Assembly: GCF_039613825.1 (NCBI RefSeq) | Contig: NZ_CP154826.1 | Location: forward strand, 248,001 to 312,000 | Origin: Diaminobutyricibacter sp. McL0608 | GTDB lineage: Bacteria > Actinomycetota > Actinomycetes > Actinomycetales > Microbacteriaceae | Direction of reading: 5' to 3' | DNA: 64,000 nucleotides | Shown: positions 33,850 to 43,366 of the stretch, in pieces | How the letters are laid out: each line of letters opens with the position of its first letter | Numbering within the stretch: position 1 is the stretch's first letter | Notes under the pieces: generated by a model | Told to the model about the DNA's origin: nothing | The model's input: the letters and a program-made list of their open reading frames with translations, nothing else | The model's database searches: none | Translations under genes and position numbers: made by a program

Positions 33850-35250
33850 ATGACAGACCTCACCTTCCTCCGTGTGAACGGCGACAAGCTCGTCGACGAA
33901 TCGGGCTGCGCCGTCCGCCTGGCCGGAGTCGGACTCGGCGGGTGGATGAACATGGAGAACTTCATCAGCGGATATCCGGGCAACGAGGAGGCGATCCGTC
34001 GTCTGATGCTCGATCGCATGGGCGAAGAGGCCTACACCGCGTTCTTCGACGAATACCTCGACGGGTTCTTCGACGAGCCGGATGCGGCGTTCCTCGCATC
34101 CGTCGGAATCGACAGTGTGCGTATCCCCTTCAACTACCGTCACTTCGAAAGCGATGCGCGACCGTTCGAGCTGAAAGAGGAAGGCTTCGCGCATTTGGAC
34201 AGGGTCGTCTCCCTGCTCGGCCGCCACGGCATCCGCTCGATCCTCGACCTGCACGCGTTGCCCGGCCGCCAGAACCAGCACTGGCACAGTGACAATCCGA
34301 CGCACGTCGCCGAGTTCTGGAATCATCCGCATTTCCAGGATCGGGTCGTCCACCTGTGGGAGGCGATCGCCGATCGCTTCAAAGACCGCCCCGAGGTCGC
34401 CGGGTACAACCCGATCAATGAGCCCGCCGATCCGAGCGGCGAGGTTCTGTTGCCGTTCTACGAGCGCCTCGAGAAGGCGGTTCGGGCGATCGATCCGCGA
34501 CACATCCTCTTCCTCGACGGCAATCGGTACTCGACCGATTTCAGCGCGTTCGATCGTCGTGCCGAGCCGCTCCCGAATGCGGTCTACACCGCCCACGACT
34601 ATGCGTTGCCCGGCATAACCAGCGCCGCAGGCTACCCGGGCGTCACGCGCGGTGAATACTTCGATCGCAGTGTGGTCGAGCAGACGTTCCTTCGTCGCAC
34701 CGAATACATGCGCCGCACCGGCACTCCGATCTGGATCGGCGAGTTCGGCCCGGTCTACACGCCGGACCGTTCGCAGGATCCCTGGCGCCTCCAGCTCCTG
34801 CGCGACCAGCTCGAGATCTACCGGGAGCATGGCGCGAGCTGGGCGTTGTGGACCTACAAAGACATCGGGCTGCAGGGCCTCGTCCATGCGGCTCCCGACA
34901 GCGACTATCTCGAGCTCATCCGGCCGGAGCTCGCGACGAAGCAGCGCCTTGGTGTCGATTCATGGGGCGGCTCGGACGCAGGTGTTCGCGACATCCTCGA
35001 CCCCATCGAGCAGGTGTTCAATGACGAGTTCCCTGATTTCGCGCCGTATCCCTGGGGCCGCCAGCCGCACATCGCCGTGCTCGTCAGGCACATCCTGCTG
35101 GCCGAGCCGCTCGCGCAGCGCTTCGCCGATCGCTTCCGCGGTGCGACGCCGGAACGTGCGCGTCAGCTGGCGAGCGCGTTCCGCTTCGGCAACGCCGTTA
35201 AGCGTGGCCCGCTGATCGATCTGCTCCGCGCTCACCTCGTCGAAAGCTGA
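33850..35250 (+). CDS. GH5-like glycoside hydrolase
   Basis: 466 residues, (beta/alpha)8 clan A enzyme. LAGVGLGGWMNMENF, VRIPFNYRHF, ILDLHALPGRQNQHWHSD, acid/base Glu in YNPINEPAD (about residue 194), HDYALPG and nucleophile Glu in IWIGEFGPVY (about 297). WALWTYKDIGLQG follows. The extra 110 residues after the barrel are helical. No signal peptide, so it hydrolyses imported beta-glycosides inside the cell. The linkage cleaved cannot be fixed from sequence. Cotranscribed with the M24-like gene. Confidence 0.9.
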   Translation: MTDLTFLRVNGDKLVDESGCAVRLAGVGLGGWMNMENFISGYPGNEEAIRRLMLDRMGEEAYTAFFDEYLDGFFDEPDAAFLASVGIDSVRIPFNYRHFESDARPFELKEEGFAHLDRVVSLLGRHGIRSILDLHALPGRQNQHWHSDNPTHVAEFWNHPHFQDRVVHLWEAIADRFKDRPEVAGYNPINEPADPSGEVLLPFYERLEKAVRAIDPRHILFLDGNRYSTDFSAFDRRAEPLPNAVYTAHDYALPGITSAAGYPGVTRGEYFDRSVVEQTFLRRTEYMRRTGTPIWIGEFGPVYTPDRSQDPWRLQLLRDQLEIYREHGASWALWTYKDIGLQGLVHAAPDSDYLELIRPELATKQRLGVDSWGGSDAGVRDILDPIEQVFNDEFPDFAPYPWGRQPHIAVLVRHILLAEPLAQRFADRFRGATPERARQLASAFRFGNAVKRGPLIDLLRAHLVES

Positions 35251-35278
35251 GCCCGGCGCCACGCCGACCCTCGGGCCG

Positions 35279-37354
35279 TCACGGCAGGGGCGAGATCCCG
35301 TCGTGGCGAACGCGCCAGCCCGTTCCGAACCCGGGGGTCGGCGACGAACCGTCGAAGCCTGCAGCCATGAGTCCGGTCGCCAGCAGCAGGCCGCCGTTGC
35401 CGGGCAGGTAGATCGGCAGAGAGGCGTTCTGGCGGTTGTGACCATTGGCGAGATACGTGTTCTTCGGTCGCTCCATGAGCAGGCAGTCGACCGCCAGGGC
35501 GGGTTCGCCGAGCCGTGTCGCCGTCATCGCTGCCATCGGAAAGTCCCAACCCCACGCCGAATCCCAGTCCCAGTCGCGCAGCACGTCGTCGAGCGTGCGC
35601 CGCATGGTCGCTGGGTCGACGAGAGGAGTCCTGGGCACGACACCGAGGGCGGCCAGCATGCTCGGATGGTCGTCGCGGACGAGATAGGGCGGCGTCGAGA
35701 GAGCGGCGTAGCACCCGTCGCGCACGGGAAGGGGCGCGAGCTTCGAAGCCACATCGCGCCAGCGATCGGGCACGGTCAGGCCGAGTCGCGTCCGCCACCG
35801 TGCGGCGACGTCGAGCGCCCACGACCAGTAGACCAGTTCGAAAGTGGGATCGGACGCCGTCGCGCGGGTGTCGGCGTACGACTCCTGCGCGGGAACGAGA
35901 GGGGGGCCAAGGCTGAAGCGGGGAGATTGCCCCGCGGCATCGACGGCGGCATACGCCGCCATGAATTCGGCGGTGTCGAAAACGATGGCGGCCCACCGAT
36001 CGAGGGTCTCCCGGTTGGGGCGAGCGCGATACAGCAATTCGGCGAGATGGATGGGATGCGGCTGCTGCCAGATCAGGAACGGCCCGATCGGGCTCGGCGC
36101 CTCGATTCCTTCGGGCCCGACCTGTTTAGGCCAGCGGGCACCGGGCAGACCCTGACCGCGAGCCGTCTCCCGAGCACGATCCAGGATCGTCTCATACCAG
36201 GGCAACGACCGTTCGAGCAGTTGGGGCCGTCCCCAGGGTGCGAGCCACCCGTGATGCCAGAGGTGCATTTCGAGGTGGAACTTGCCGCGCCACGAATTCA
36301 CCATCAGCCCGGTTTCGGCGGGAGGAAGGCTACCAGCGGTCAGCGCCGTCGCGTACTGGGACAGCACGATCCGGCGTTCGAGTTCGCCCGCGCGTGGATC
36401 GTCGCTGTCGGCGAGTTCGATCGCGCCGCCGTCCTCCCAGAACCGCGTCCAATGCCTGTCGCTCGCCGAGAACACGGAGTTGGTCGTGAGTGGTGACGTG
36501 ACCGTGGCGGCGACGGGAACCGCCGGCAAGAACTCCACCACGACATCCCATGCCCCGGTGTCGTTGGGTGCCTCGAGAACGTACTCGTGCGGGGCGACGC
36601 CGGCCAGCTCTGCGCCCGGCGCCGTAATGGACAGAGTGTAGGCGGCCTCATCCAGGCGGCGTTCTATGAGCCAGCCGTCGCTCGTGCGTTGAACCTCGCT
36701 GCGGTGGGCATCGGGCCGGGTCCAGTCCGCCGCGTTTCCCCACGCTTCAGATCCGTAGGGGAAAGCGAACCTCAGCCCGCGCACGCCCGAGCCCTCGATC
36801 CGGATTCCGATGGCGTCCCGTGCTGGATGGGCGGCGGTCTGCACGCGGAAGGGCCGGTCCTGCAGGCGGAACGCGCTCGTGATCAGCCCCCGCGCAAGGT
36901 CCAGCTGCTGATCGATCTCCGTCAATGACGAAACGGTCGGCGTTGTGCCGCCCAGCCACAGGCCGATGCGACCGAGGTCGAGGCGATGCGGGTTGTTCCT
37001 CAGCCATTCCTCTTGACGGCTCTGCCCGGATGCTGCGTCTGCGCTGAGCGATCCGCCGAGGTCTGCGTAGAGGGCGGGGCCGTGCGGACTCGCGTATTCG
37101 CGCATCGTCGACTCGAGTTCCACCCGGCCCGGGGAGGAGTGCCAGCCCCACTGGCTCATCGTGCCGAGAAGGGTGCCCGCAGGCTCGCCGTACCGCGATT
37201 CGACCGGATAGGCGTCCGGAAAGGTCTGCAGCCCGGTCGGGTCGACCGTGAAGCAGAAGTCGCCGTTCCCGACGGTGAGCGGCGACTCGGGTTCCAGCCG
37301 GCCGAGCCGTACGCCGTGCCGGGCGACGAGTCGCGAGCGATCAACGGAAGTCAT
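35279..37354 (-). CDS. Six-hairpin (alpha/alpha)6 glycoside hydrolase-like protein
   Basis: 691 residues; the ATG at 37354 has AAGGA 8 nt upstream, while an ATG nine bases earlier overlaps that site. N-terminal beta-sandwich (LTVGNGDFCFTVDPTGLQTF) and a helical barrel with MVNSWRGKFHLEMHLWHHGW, QQPHPIHLAELLYR, FELVYWSWALDVAARW, WGWDFPMAAMTA and LPIYLPGNGGLLLATGLMAAG, as in GH65/GH95-like glycosidases. Exact GH family not identified. Cytosolic. Second gene after the binding protein at 37422 with a terminator-like hairpin between. Confidence 0.75.
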   Translation of the reverse strand: MTSVDRSRLVARHGVRLGRLEPESPLTVGNGDFCFTVDPTGLQTFPDAYPVESRYGEPAGTLLGTMSQWGWHSSPGRVELESTMREYASPHGPALYADLGGSLSADAASGQSRQEEWLRNNPHRLDLGRIGLWLGGTTPTVSSLTEIDQQLDLARGLITSAFRLQDRPFRVQTAAHPARDAIGIRIEGSGVRGLRFAFPYGSEAWGNAADWTRPDAHRSEVQRTSDGWLIERRLDEAAYTLSITAPGAELAGVAPHEYVLEAPNDTGAWDVVVEFLPAVPVAATVTSPLTTNSVFSASDRHWTRFWEDGGAIELADSDDPRAGELERRIVLSQYATALTAGSLPPAETGLMVNSWRGKFHLEMHLWHHGWLAPWGRPQLLERSLPWYETILDRARETARGQGLPGARWPKQVGPEGIEAPSPIGPFLIWQQPHPIHLAELLYRARPNRETLDRWAAIVFDTAEFMAAYAAVDAAGQSPRFSLGPPLVPAQESYADTRATASDPTFELVYWSWALDVAARWRTRLGLTVPDRWRDVASKLAPLPVRDGCYAALSTPPYLVRDDHPSMLAALGVVPRTPLVDPATMRRTLDDVLRDWDWDSAWGWDFPMAAMTATRLGEPALAVDCLLMERPKNTYLANGHNRQNASLPIYLPGNGGLLLATGLMAAGFDGSSPTPGFGTGWRVRHDGISPLP

Positions 37355-37380
37355 GGGATTCATCCTTGCGAAAAGAGAAA

Positions 37381-37407
37381 GTGGGCGACCCCTGAGGGGC
37401 CGCCCAC
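37381..37407 (-). terminator. Intergenic hairpin after the binding-protein gene
   Basis: GTGGGCG/CGCCCAC arms extended by CCCC/GGGG, followed on the minus strand by a T-rich stretch (TTTCTCTTTT). Placed between the binding protein and the glycosidase, it would reduce read-through so the binding protein is made in excess. Confidence 0.75.
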
Positions 37408-37421
37408 TGCGAACCTGCTGG

Positions 37422-38744
37422 TCAGCCGTCCGTCGCCAGCGACTGCTGCAACTGGCTGATCCAACTCTCGGAGCCCTTCTGGGAGGACGTCTTGCCGAAC
37501 AGGATGTCCGACTCCGTGCGCTGGGAGAGGTCGTTGAGGATCGCGCCACCCGCCGGCTGCGGGGGTGAGACGACGCCGACCTTCAGAGCATCCTCGAGAT
37601 ACTTGGCGGATGCCGCATCCGTCTCGTTCAGCAGCGGCTTGACCACCGACAGGATCTCGGGGTTGAACGGGAGGCCGCGGTCCGCGAGGATCACCTTCGC
37701 CGAGTCCTTGTTGTTCAGCAGGAAGTTCACCAGCAGGGCCGACTGTGCCGGGTACTTGGTGCCGGCCGCGATCGCCCAGAACTGTGACGGAAGCACCGAG
37801 ACCCCTGTGCTCGACGTGTCGGTCGGCGGTTGGACGATCTCGATCTTCGCGCCGTTCGTCCCCGCGCTGTATGCCGCCAGCTGGTTGCTGTAGGCGAAGC
37901 TCATCGCAGCCTTGCCGGTTCCGAAGAGTGAACGGTCGGGCGTCACGTTCCAGTGCTGCACGATGACCGACGGATCGGGTAGGCCGCCACCCTTGATGAG
38001 CTTCTTCTCCAGGTCGTACCACTTCTGGATGGTCGGAGCCTTGACCGCGAGCTTGCCCTTGGCGGTGTAGATGCCGAGCTTGTTGCCCTGAGCGACATAC
38101 GTCCCGAGGACGTCCTGCACGCGCAGGTCGAGTCCGACCACGCCGTTGCCGGCATTCTGTGAGATGTCGTCGGCAGCGGAGACGAAGTCGTCCCAGGTCC
38201 ACGACGACGTGGGCAGGGGGACTCCTGCCTTCGTGAAGAGATCCTCGTTGATCAGGAGCCCGATCGCGTTGCCACCGGTGGGCAGGCCGTAGAGCTTGCC
38301 GTCGACCGTGGAACTGGTCAGCGCCGAGGCCGGGTATTCCTTCGTGGAGAGGTACGGCTCCACTGTCGAGAGATCGAGCAGAGAACCTGCCGCCCCGTAG
38401 TCCTGCGGCTTCGAGCCGCCGAGCGCGAACACATCCGGCGCCGTACCCGACGCGAAGTCGGTGGACAGGCGGTTGAAGAGGTCGTCGGGAGCGCCGACGG
38501 GCTCCGGCACGACCGAGATCTGCGGGTATTTCTTCTCGAACATGCCGATGACCTTCGACATGATCGCGGAGCGGGTGTCGTTGCCCCACCACGAGACGTG
38601 GAGTGTCACTTTCTGGTGCGGGTCGTACGAGGCGGTCGGTTCGGCCGACCCGCCACTCCCGCCCGAGCACCCGCTCAACATCAGGGATGCTGCCACGACG
38701 GTGCTGAGGGCAGCTCCTGTGAGCAATCGTTTCTTACGCAACAT
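37422..38744 (-). CDS. ABC transporter sugar-binding lipoprotein
   Basis: 440 residues. Basic start (MLRKKRLLTG), hydrophobic core and lipobox LSGC near residue 26, then a Gly/Ser linker. Family-1 sugar-binding protein with LHVSWWGNDTRSAIM, GTAPDVFALGG, GLPTGGNAIGLLINEDLF and FWAIAAGTKYPAQSA. It has its own promoter with the LacI operator and a following hairpin. Its permeases are the pair at 40075-41994, on the other side of the LacI gene. Confidence 0.92.
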   Translation of the reverse strand: MLRKKRLLTGAALSTVVAASLMLSGCSGGSGGSAEPTASYDPHQKVTLHVSWWGNDTRSAIMSKVIGMFEKKYPQISVVPEPVGAPDDLFNRLSTDFASGTAPDVFALGGSKPQDYGAAGSLLDLSTVEPYLSTKEYPASALTSSTVDGKLYGLPTGGNAIGLLINEDLFTKAGVPLPTSSWTWDDFVSAADDISQNAGNGVVGLDLRVQDVLGTYVAQGNKLGIYTAKGKLAVKAPTIQKWYDLEKKLIKGGGLPDPSVIVQHWNVTPDRSLFGTGKAAMSFAYSNQLAAYSAGTNGAKIEIVQPPTDTSSTGVSVLPSQFWAIAAGTKYPAQSALLVNFLLNNKDSAKVILADRGLPFNPEILSVVKPLLNETDAASAKYLEDALKVGVVSPPQPAGGAILNDLSQRTESDILFGKTSSQKGSESWISQLQQSLATDG

Positions 38745-38856
38745 TGCGCCTCATTTCATGTGATCTTCGGCCGACCTCGACGGTGCGGCGCCTGCAGGGA
38801 ATATGGATGATTTCCCGTTTCGCGCGGCTTCCCGGCCACTCGAAGCGGATTTTCGA

Positions 38857-38901
38857 GAAACCGCTTTCACGTAAAATAGCAGCGGAGGCGATGCCTGTCA
38901 A
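38857..38901 (-). promoter_or_regulatory. Promoter and LacI operator (copy 2) of the binding protein
   Basis: On the minus strand: TTGACA (38901-38896), 17-bp spacer, TATTTT (38878-38873), then GTGAAAGCGGTTTCTC covering the operator (38857-38868). Near-consensus promoter with the operator at the transcription start. Confidence 0.8.
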
Positions 38902-38909
38902 CGCTGCTT

Positions 38910-39914
38910 TCAGGCGGTTACGGCGGTCGCCGAGTCGCGGATCTCGAGGCGCGGCTGGAACAGAAGGTTGTGCGCGGGCTGCTCGTCGAGGATGAGGGAG
39001 TGGAGCCGTTGCCATGCTTCGACGCCGAGTTCCCGATGCGGCACGGAGGCCGTCGTGAGCGTCGGTGCGCAGAATCGGGCGAACGGGATGTCGTCGAATC
39101 CGGTCACGGACATGTCCTCCGGAACCTTGACTCCGAGCTCGGCAAGACCGTTGATGAGGCCGATCGCGACGAGGTCGTTGAACGCGACAGCGGCTGTCGC
39201 GCCCGACGCCCGAACGGCCGATGCCGCAGCGAAACCGTCATCCAGCCCGGCGCCGGCCGATACGTTGTGAACCGACACTCCACGCGCGCTTCTGCGGAAC
39301 TCATCGAATCCCCGAAGGCGGAGCGAATTGGACACGCTCTGCTCCGGGCCCTGCACGAGCGCGAACTTCCGGTGACCCAATTCGAAGAGGTAGCGGGCGA
39401 TGTCCTGGATGCCCGCCTGGTAGTCGATGGACAGTGATGGCGCGGAAATCAGGGGACTCGGGCGGTTGATGAGCACGAGTGGCTGGAGGGTCTTGGCCAG
39501 AGCGACGAGTTCATCCTCCGGCATCCGGGGGGCGCACAGCACGATCGCATCGCTTCGCCTGCGGAGCTCCGTCGCCAGGAGGGACTCGTCGTCCGGGGAC
39601 TCCGCGGAGTCGGCGACGAGAGCGCGATAACCGTCGCGCGCGGCGGTCTTGCTGAAGCCGGAGAGGACGGCCTGGAACGTCGGGTTCGCAAGGTCGGGGA
39701 CGAGGAAGGCGACCGCCTTCGTCTGCCCGAGGGCAAGCGCGCGGGCGAGCTGGCTCGGTGCGTAGGCGAGGTCGCGAGCTGCCGCGCGGACGCGCTCTGC
39801 GACTTCGTCCTCACCACCGAAACGACCATTCATGACGCGGGACACGGTCGCAGGCGAGACGCCGGCGCGCAGGGCGACTTCGGAGATCGTCGTGGATCCG
39901 GATCGTCGTGCCAT
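38910..39914 (-). CDS. LacI family repressor of the glycoside/uronate regulon
   Basis: 334 residues starting MARRSGSTTISEVALRAG with GAGGGGA upstream. HTH and hinge (VSPATVSRVMNGRF, PSQLARALA), then effector domain with VAFLVPDLANPTFQAVLSGF, LGHRKFALVQGPEQS and MSVTGFDDIPFARFCAPTLT. It is only distantly related to the two LacI proteins at 4-11 kb. It lies between two transcripts that carry identical GAAACCGCTTTC operators (third copy at 32686), so it is the likely repressor of all three units. The inducer is probably a uronate-containing glycoside or aldarate. Confidence 0.9.
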   Translation of the reverse strand: MARRSGSTTISEVALRAGVSPATVSRVMNGRFGGEDEVAERVRAAARDLAYAPSQLARALALGQTKAVAFLVPDLANPTFQAVLSGFSKTAARDGYRALVADSAESPDDESLLATELRRRSDAIVLCAPRMPEDELVALAKTLQPLVLINRPSPLISAPSLSIDYQAGIQDIARYLFELGHRKFALVQGPEQSVSNSLRLRGFDEFRRSARGVSVHNVSAGAGLDDGFAAASAVRASGATAAVAFNDLVAIGLINGLAELGVKVPEDMSVTGFDDIPFARFCAPTLTTASVPHRELGVEAWQRLHSLILDEQPAHNLLFQPRLEIRDSATAVTA

Positions 39915-39985
39915 CGTCGGTTTCCCCTCGTCCTTACTTGCATTGTCCGGGCAGTTCACACTACCGCGCCCGTGAAACGGAAAGT

Positions 39986-40040
39986 TTGACAACCTGCGCA
40001 TATCCGGGCACAATTCCATGGATTAGGTGAAACCGCTTTC
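39986..40040 (+). promoter_or_regulatory. Promoter and LacI operator (copy 3) of the catabolic operon
   Basis: TTGACA (39986-39991), 17-bp spacer, CACAAT (40009-40014) and the operator GAAACCGCTTTC (40029-40040) just downstream of the expected start. Confidence 0.8.
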
Positions 40041-40074
40041 TCTGAATGAAGGCGCGGCAGACGAGGAGGTCCCC

Positions 40075-41016
40075 GTGAGCAGTTTGGGTGAATTGCGAAA
40101 CGTTGCGCTCAGCGCGCGTCGCCGCGGGCCCAGGGTCAAGACCCGGTTCACCGACAACAAGGCGGGGTACGCGTTTCTCGCGCCCTGGTTGGTCGGGCTG
40201 ATCGTGTTCACGATCGGACCGATGCTGTACTCGCTGTACCTGGCGTTCACGCGGTACAACCTTCTTCAGCCGCCGCGCTGGATCGGCCTGGACAACTTCA
40301 CGCAGATGTTCAGCGATGAACGGCTGTGGAACTCGCTCCGCGTCACGTTCACCTATGTGATCGTCGGGGTACCGCTGCAGCTGGTGATCGCGCTCGTCAT
40401 CGCGATCCTGCTCGACAAGGGTATGCGCGGCCTCTCGTTCTACCGGTCGATCTTCTACCTGCCGAGCCTGCTGGGCGGCTCGGTCGCCATCGCCATCCTC
40501 TGGACGCAGGTGTTCGGCAAAGACGGGATCGTCAATGGATTCCTCGCCTGGTTCGGCATCGACGGACCCGGTTGGATCTCCGACCCCAACACCGCACTCG
40601 GAACGCTGATCATCCTCCACATCTGGACGTTCGGGTCGCCGATGGTGATCTTCCTCGCGGGCCTGCGCCAGATCCCGGACATGTACTACGAGGCGGCGCA
40701 GATGGACGGGGCGGGCAGGCTTCGGCAGTTCTTCTCTATCACCTTCCCCCTGCTCACGCCGATCATCTTCTTCAACCTCGTCCTGCAAGTGATCTTCGCG
40801 TTCCAGTCGTTCACGCAGGCGTACATCGTCTCCGGAGGCAGCGGTGGGCCATCCGACTCGACGATGTTCTTCACCCTGTACCTGTACCAGCAGGCCTTCA
40901 CGCAACTGCACATGGGCTACGCGTCGGCCATGGCGTGGTTCCTGCTTGTGATCATCGCCGCCTTCACCGGCCTCAACTTCTGGCTCTCACGGTTCTGGGT
41001 CTTCTATGACGACTGA
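40075..41016 (+). CDS. ABC sugar permease (MalF/UgpA type)
   Basis: 313 residues from the GTG at 40075, which has GAGGAGGT 6 nt upstream; the upstream in-frame GTG at 40027 falls inside the operator and is rejected. Six TM segments (TM1 AFLAPWLVGLIVFTIGPML). EAA loop YEAAQMDGAGRLRQFFSITFPLL near residue 205. Partner of the permease at 41065 and of the binding protein at 37422. No ATPase gene nearby. Confidence 0.93.
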   Translation: MSSLGELRNVALSARRRGPRVKTRFTDNKAGYAFLAPWLVGLIVFTIGPMLYSLYLAFTRYNLLQPPRWIGLDNFTQMFSDERLWNSLRVTFTYVIVGVPLQLVIALVIAILLDKGMRGLSFYRSIFYLPSLLGGSVAIAILWTQVFGKDGIVNGFLAWFGIDGPGWISDPNTALGTLIILHIWTFGSPMVIFLAGLRQIPDMYYEAAQMDGAGRLRQFFSITFPLLTPIIFFNLVLQVIFAFQSFTQAYIVSGGSGGPSDSTMFFTLYLYQQAFTQLHMGYASAMAWFLLVIIAAFTGLNFWLSRFWVFYDD

Positions 41017-41064
41017 TCCAGCCCCGACAGAACCGATCCGACCCTCGCAGAAAGGCTCAGCGAG

Positions 41065-41994
41065 ATGACCACTGTCAAGCAAGCGCCCGCAGCCGCGCCG
41101 CCGGCGCCGTCGCCGCGTGCTCCCTCGAACCCGGATGCCGTCGCGCGCCCGCCGCGGCGTCGGGCACGGCGCAGCACGATCTCCGTGCTCAAGCATGCCG
41201 GCCTGATCACACTGTCGGTCGTCATGATCTACCCGCTGATCTGGCTCGTGGTCTCGTCGTTCAAGCCGAACGGTGAGATCTTCACGAACATCAGCATCTT
41301 CACCAACAACCTGACCCTCGACAATTACGTCAAGGGATGGAGCTCCCAGGGCGCCCCGTTCAGCCTGTTCCTCCTGAACTCCTCGATCATCGTGGTCGGC
41401 GCGATCATCGGCAACCTGATCTCGTGCTCGCTGGCCGCGTATGCGTTCGCGCGACTGAACTTCCGCTTTCGCACACTGTTCTTCGTGCTCATGCTCGGCA
41501 CGATCATGCTCCCGATCCATGTCGTGCTCGTGCCGCAGTTCATCATCTTCAAAGAGCTGGGCTGGCTCGGCACGTTCCTCCCCTTGATCGTTCCGAAGTT
41601 CCTGGCTGCGGATGCCTTCTTCGTCTTCCTGATGGTGCAGTTCATCCGCGCGCTCCCGAACGAGATCTTCGAAGCGGCGCGTATCGACGGAGCGGGACAT
41701 CTGCGCTCATTCGTTCAGGTCACGCTGCCGCTGATGGTCCCGGCCCTGGCGACGACCGCCATCTTCACGTTCATCTGGACGTGGGGCGACTTCTTCGGGC
41801 CGCTCATCTACCTGCGAACGACCAGCGTCTTCCCGGTCTCTGTTGCGCTCAAGGGCTTCGTGGACCAGCAATCGACATCGGACTACGGCGGGATGTTCGC
41901 GATGTCCGTCCTCTCACTCGTCCCCCTCTTCATCGCCTTCCTGCTCGGCCAGCGCTATCTGGTCAAGGGCATCGCAACCACCGGCATCAAGTAA
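41065..41994 (+). CDS. ABC sugar permease (MalG/UgpE type)
   Basis: 309 residues. Pro/Ala/Arg-rich cytosolic N-terminus of 40 residues, then six TM segments (first ITLSVVMIYPLIWLVVSSF). EAA loop FEAARIDGAGHLRSFVQVTLPL near residue 210. GAAAGGCTC-type leader before the ATG. Third gene class of the regulon; followed after 13 bp by the oxidoreductase gene. Confidence 0.93.
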   Translation: MTTVKQAPAAAPPAPSPRAPSNPDAVARPPRRRARRSTISVLKHAGLITLSVVMIYPLIWLVVSSFKPNGEIFTNISIFTNNLTLDNYVKGWSSQGAPFSLFLLNSSIIVVGAIIGNLISCSLAAYAFARLNFRFRTLFFVLMLGTIMLPIHVVLVPQFIIFKELGWLGTFLPLIVPKFLAADAFFVFLMVQFIRALPNEIFEAARIDGAGHLRSFVQVTLPLMVPALATTAIFTFIWTWGDFFGPLIYLRTTSVFPVSVALKGFVDQQSTSDYGGMFAMSVLSLVPLFIAFLLGQRYLVKGIATTGIK

Positions 41995-42007
41995 TCGAAA
42001 GACAGTC

Positions 42008-43366
42008 ATGAATCGTCGCATCCGCTATGTCCTCATCGGTACCGGATCCCGTGCCCAGCTGCACCTGGACGCGATCGTCGGTCCGCACAGCGACGTTGCC
42101 GAAATCGTCGCCTGGACCGACACCAACCGGGGTCGCCTGGACTGGTACGAACGGCATCTCGCCGAGGCGGGCGCGCCCGCGCCCGCGCGCTTCCAGCCGT
42201 CCGAGCTGGGAGCAGTGGTCACCGACCTCGACGTGGACCGTGTCATCATCACTTCGCCCGACTTCACCCACGCCGACTATGTGGTGGCAGCGCTCGAAGC
42301 CGGAGCGGACGCGATCGTCGAGAAGCCCCTCACGACGAACGAAGAGGGCGTACGCAAGATCGCCGACGCCGTCGCGCGAACGGGCCGTTCGGTGACCGTC
42401 ACCTTCAACTACCGGTACTCGCCGCGCAACACCGAACTCCGACGGGTCATCGAATCCGGCGCGATCGGCGATGTCACGTCAGTCCACTTCGAATGGCTGC
42501 TCGACACAGCGCACGGTGCCGACTACTTTCGCCGCTGGCACCGCGACAAGAACAATTCCGGTGGCCTGCTCATCCACAAGTCGTCCCATCACTTCGACCT
42601 CGTGAACTGGTGGCTTGCGGACTCTCCGACCCGCGTGTTCGCGAGCGGCGGCCTGCGTTTCTACGGCGCCGAGAACGCAGCGCGCCGCGGTCTCCGGGAG
42701 CGTCCGGCGCGCGGATCCATCGACTCCCCGCTCCGGGATGCGTTCAGCCTCGATCTGCGCGAAGACCGGGCGCTGCGTGAACTGTACTTCGAGCAGGAGG
42801 ACCACGACGGCTACCTGCGCGACCGCGACGTCTTCGATTCAGGGATCACGATCGAGGACAATCTCTCCCTGGTGGTCGACTATTCGCGCGGTGCGTCGAT
42901 GTCGTATTCCCTCAATGCGCACGCGCCGTGGGAGGGCTACACCGTAGCCGTCAACGGCACCGCCGGGCGCGCCGAGCTGACCGTCGTCGAGCGCGGCGCC
43001 GTCCTCGTCGGCGAGGGTGGCCGACCGGTCGTCGATCCGAGCGCTCGCCCCGAGGACGTCGCGCGCGAGAGCGGCCGCCCGGTAGCTGAGCATCTTGTGG
43101 TGCAAGGCCACTGGGGCGGTGCACACGAAATCCCGATCCCCGAGGCCGAGGGCGGCCATGGGGGCGGCGACAGCCAATTGCTGCGCGAACTGTACGGCGA
43201 TGACGGTCACGACGAGCTGGGCCGTTCCGCCTCGTGGCTCGACGGGGTGCGTTCGATGGCCGTCGGCCTCGCCGGCAACATCTCGCTCGCGACCGGATCC
43301 GCGATTCGCACCTCGGACCTCGACCTCGGAGCGGGTGCCGTCGCGCTCGGGGAGGGGCAGCGATGA
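42008..43366 (+). CDS. Gfo/Idh/MocA family oxidoreductase
   Basis: 452 residues. Rossmann start RYVLIGTGSRAQLHLDAI, then DRVIITSPDFTHADYVVAAL and the signature EKPLTTNEEG near residue 103 with the catalytic-type Lys; the C-terminal domain has FNYRYSPRN and LLIHKSSHHFDLVNWWL, with His/Lys residues that typically bind the sugar. It is longer than the usual 340-390 residues because of an insertion around residues 220-280. NAD(P)-linked oxidation of a sugar or inositol-like substrate; exact substrate unknown. The stop overlaps the next start (ATGA). Confidence 0.88.
   Translation: MNRRIRYVLIGTGSRAQLHLDAIVGPHSDVAEIVAWTDTNRGRLDWYERHLAEAGAPAPARFQPSELGAVVTDLDVDRVIITSPDFTHADYVVAALEAGADAIVEKPLTTNEEGVRKIADAVARTGRSVTVTFNYRYSPRNTELRRVIESGAIGDVTSVHFEWLLDTAHGADYFRRWHRDKNNSGGLLIHKSSHHFDLVNWWLADSPTRVFASGGLRFYGAENAARRGLRERPARGSIDSPLRDAFSLDLREDRALRELYFEQEDHDGYLRDRDVFDSGITIEDNLSLVVDYSRGASMSYSLNAHAPWEGYTVAVNGTAGRAELTVVERGAVLVGEGGRPVVDPSARPEDVARESGRPVAEHLVVQGHWGGAHEIPIPEAEGGHGGGDSQLLRELYGDDGHDELGRSASWLDGVRSMAVGLAGNISLATGSAIRTSDLDLGAGAVALGEGQR

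Noticed and set aside
40027-40074. Earlier GTG start for the permease at 40075
   Set aside because: It lies inside the LacI operator at the transcript start and has no ribosome site, while 40075 has GAGGAGGT at ideal spacing.
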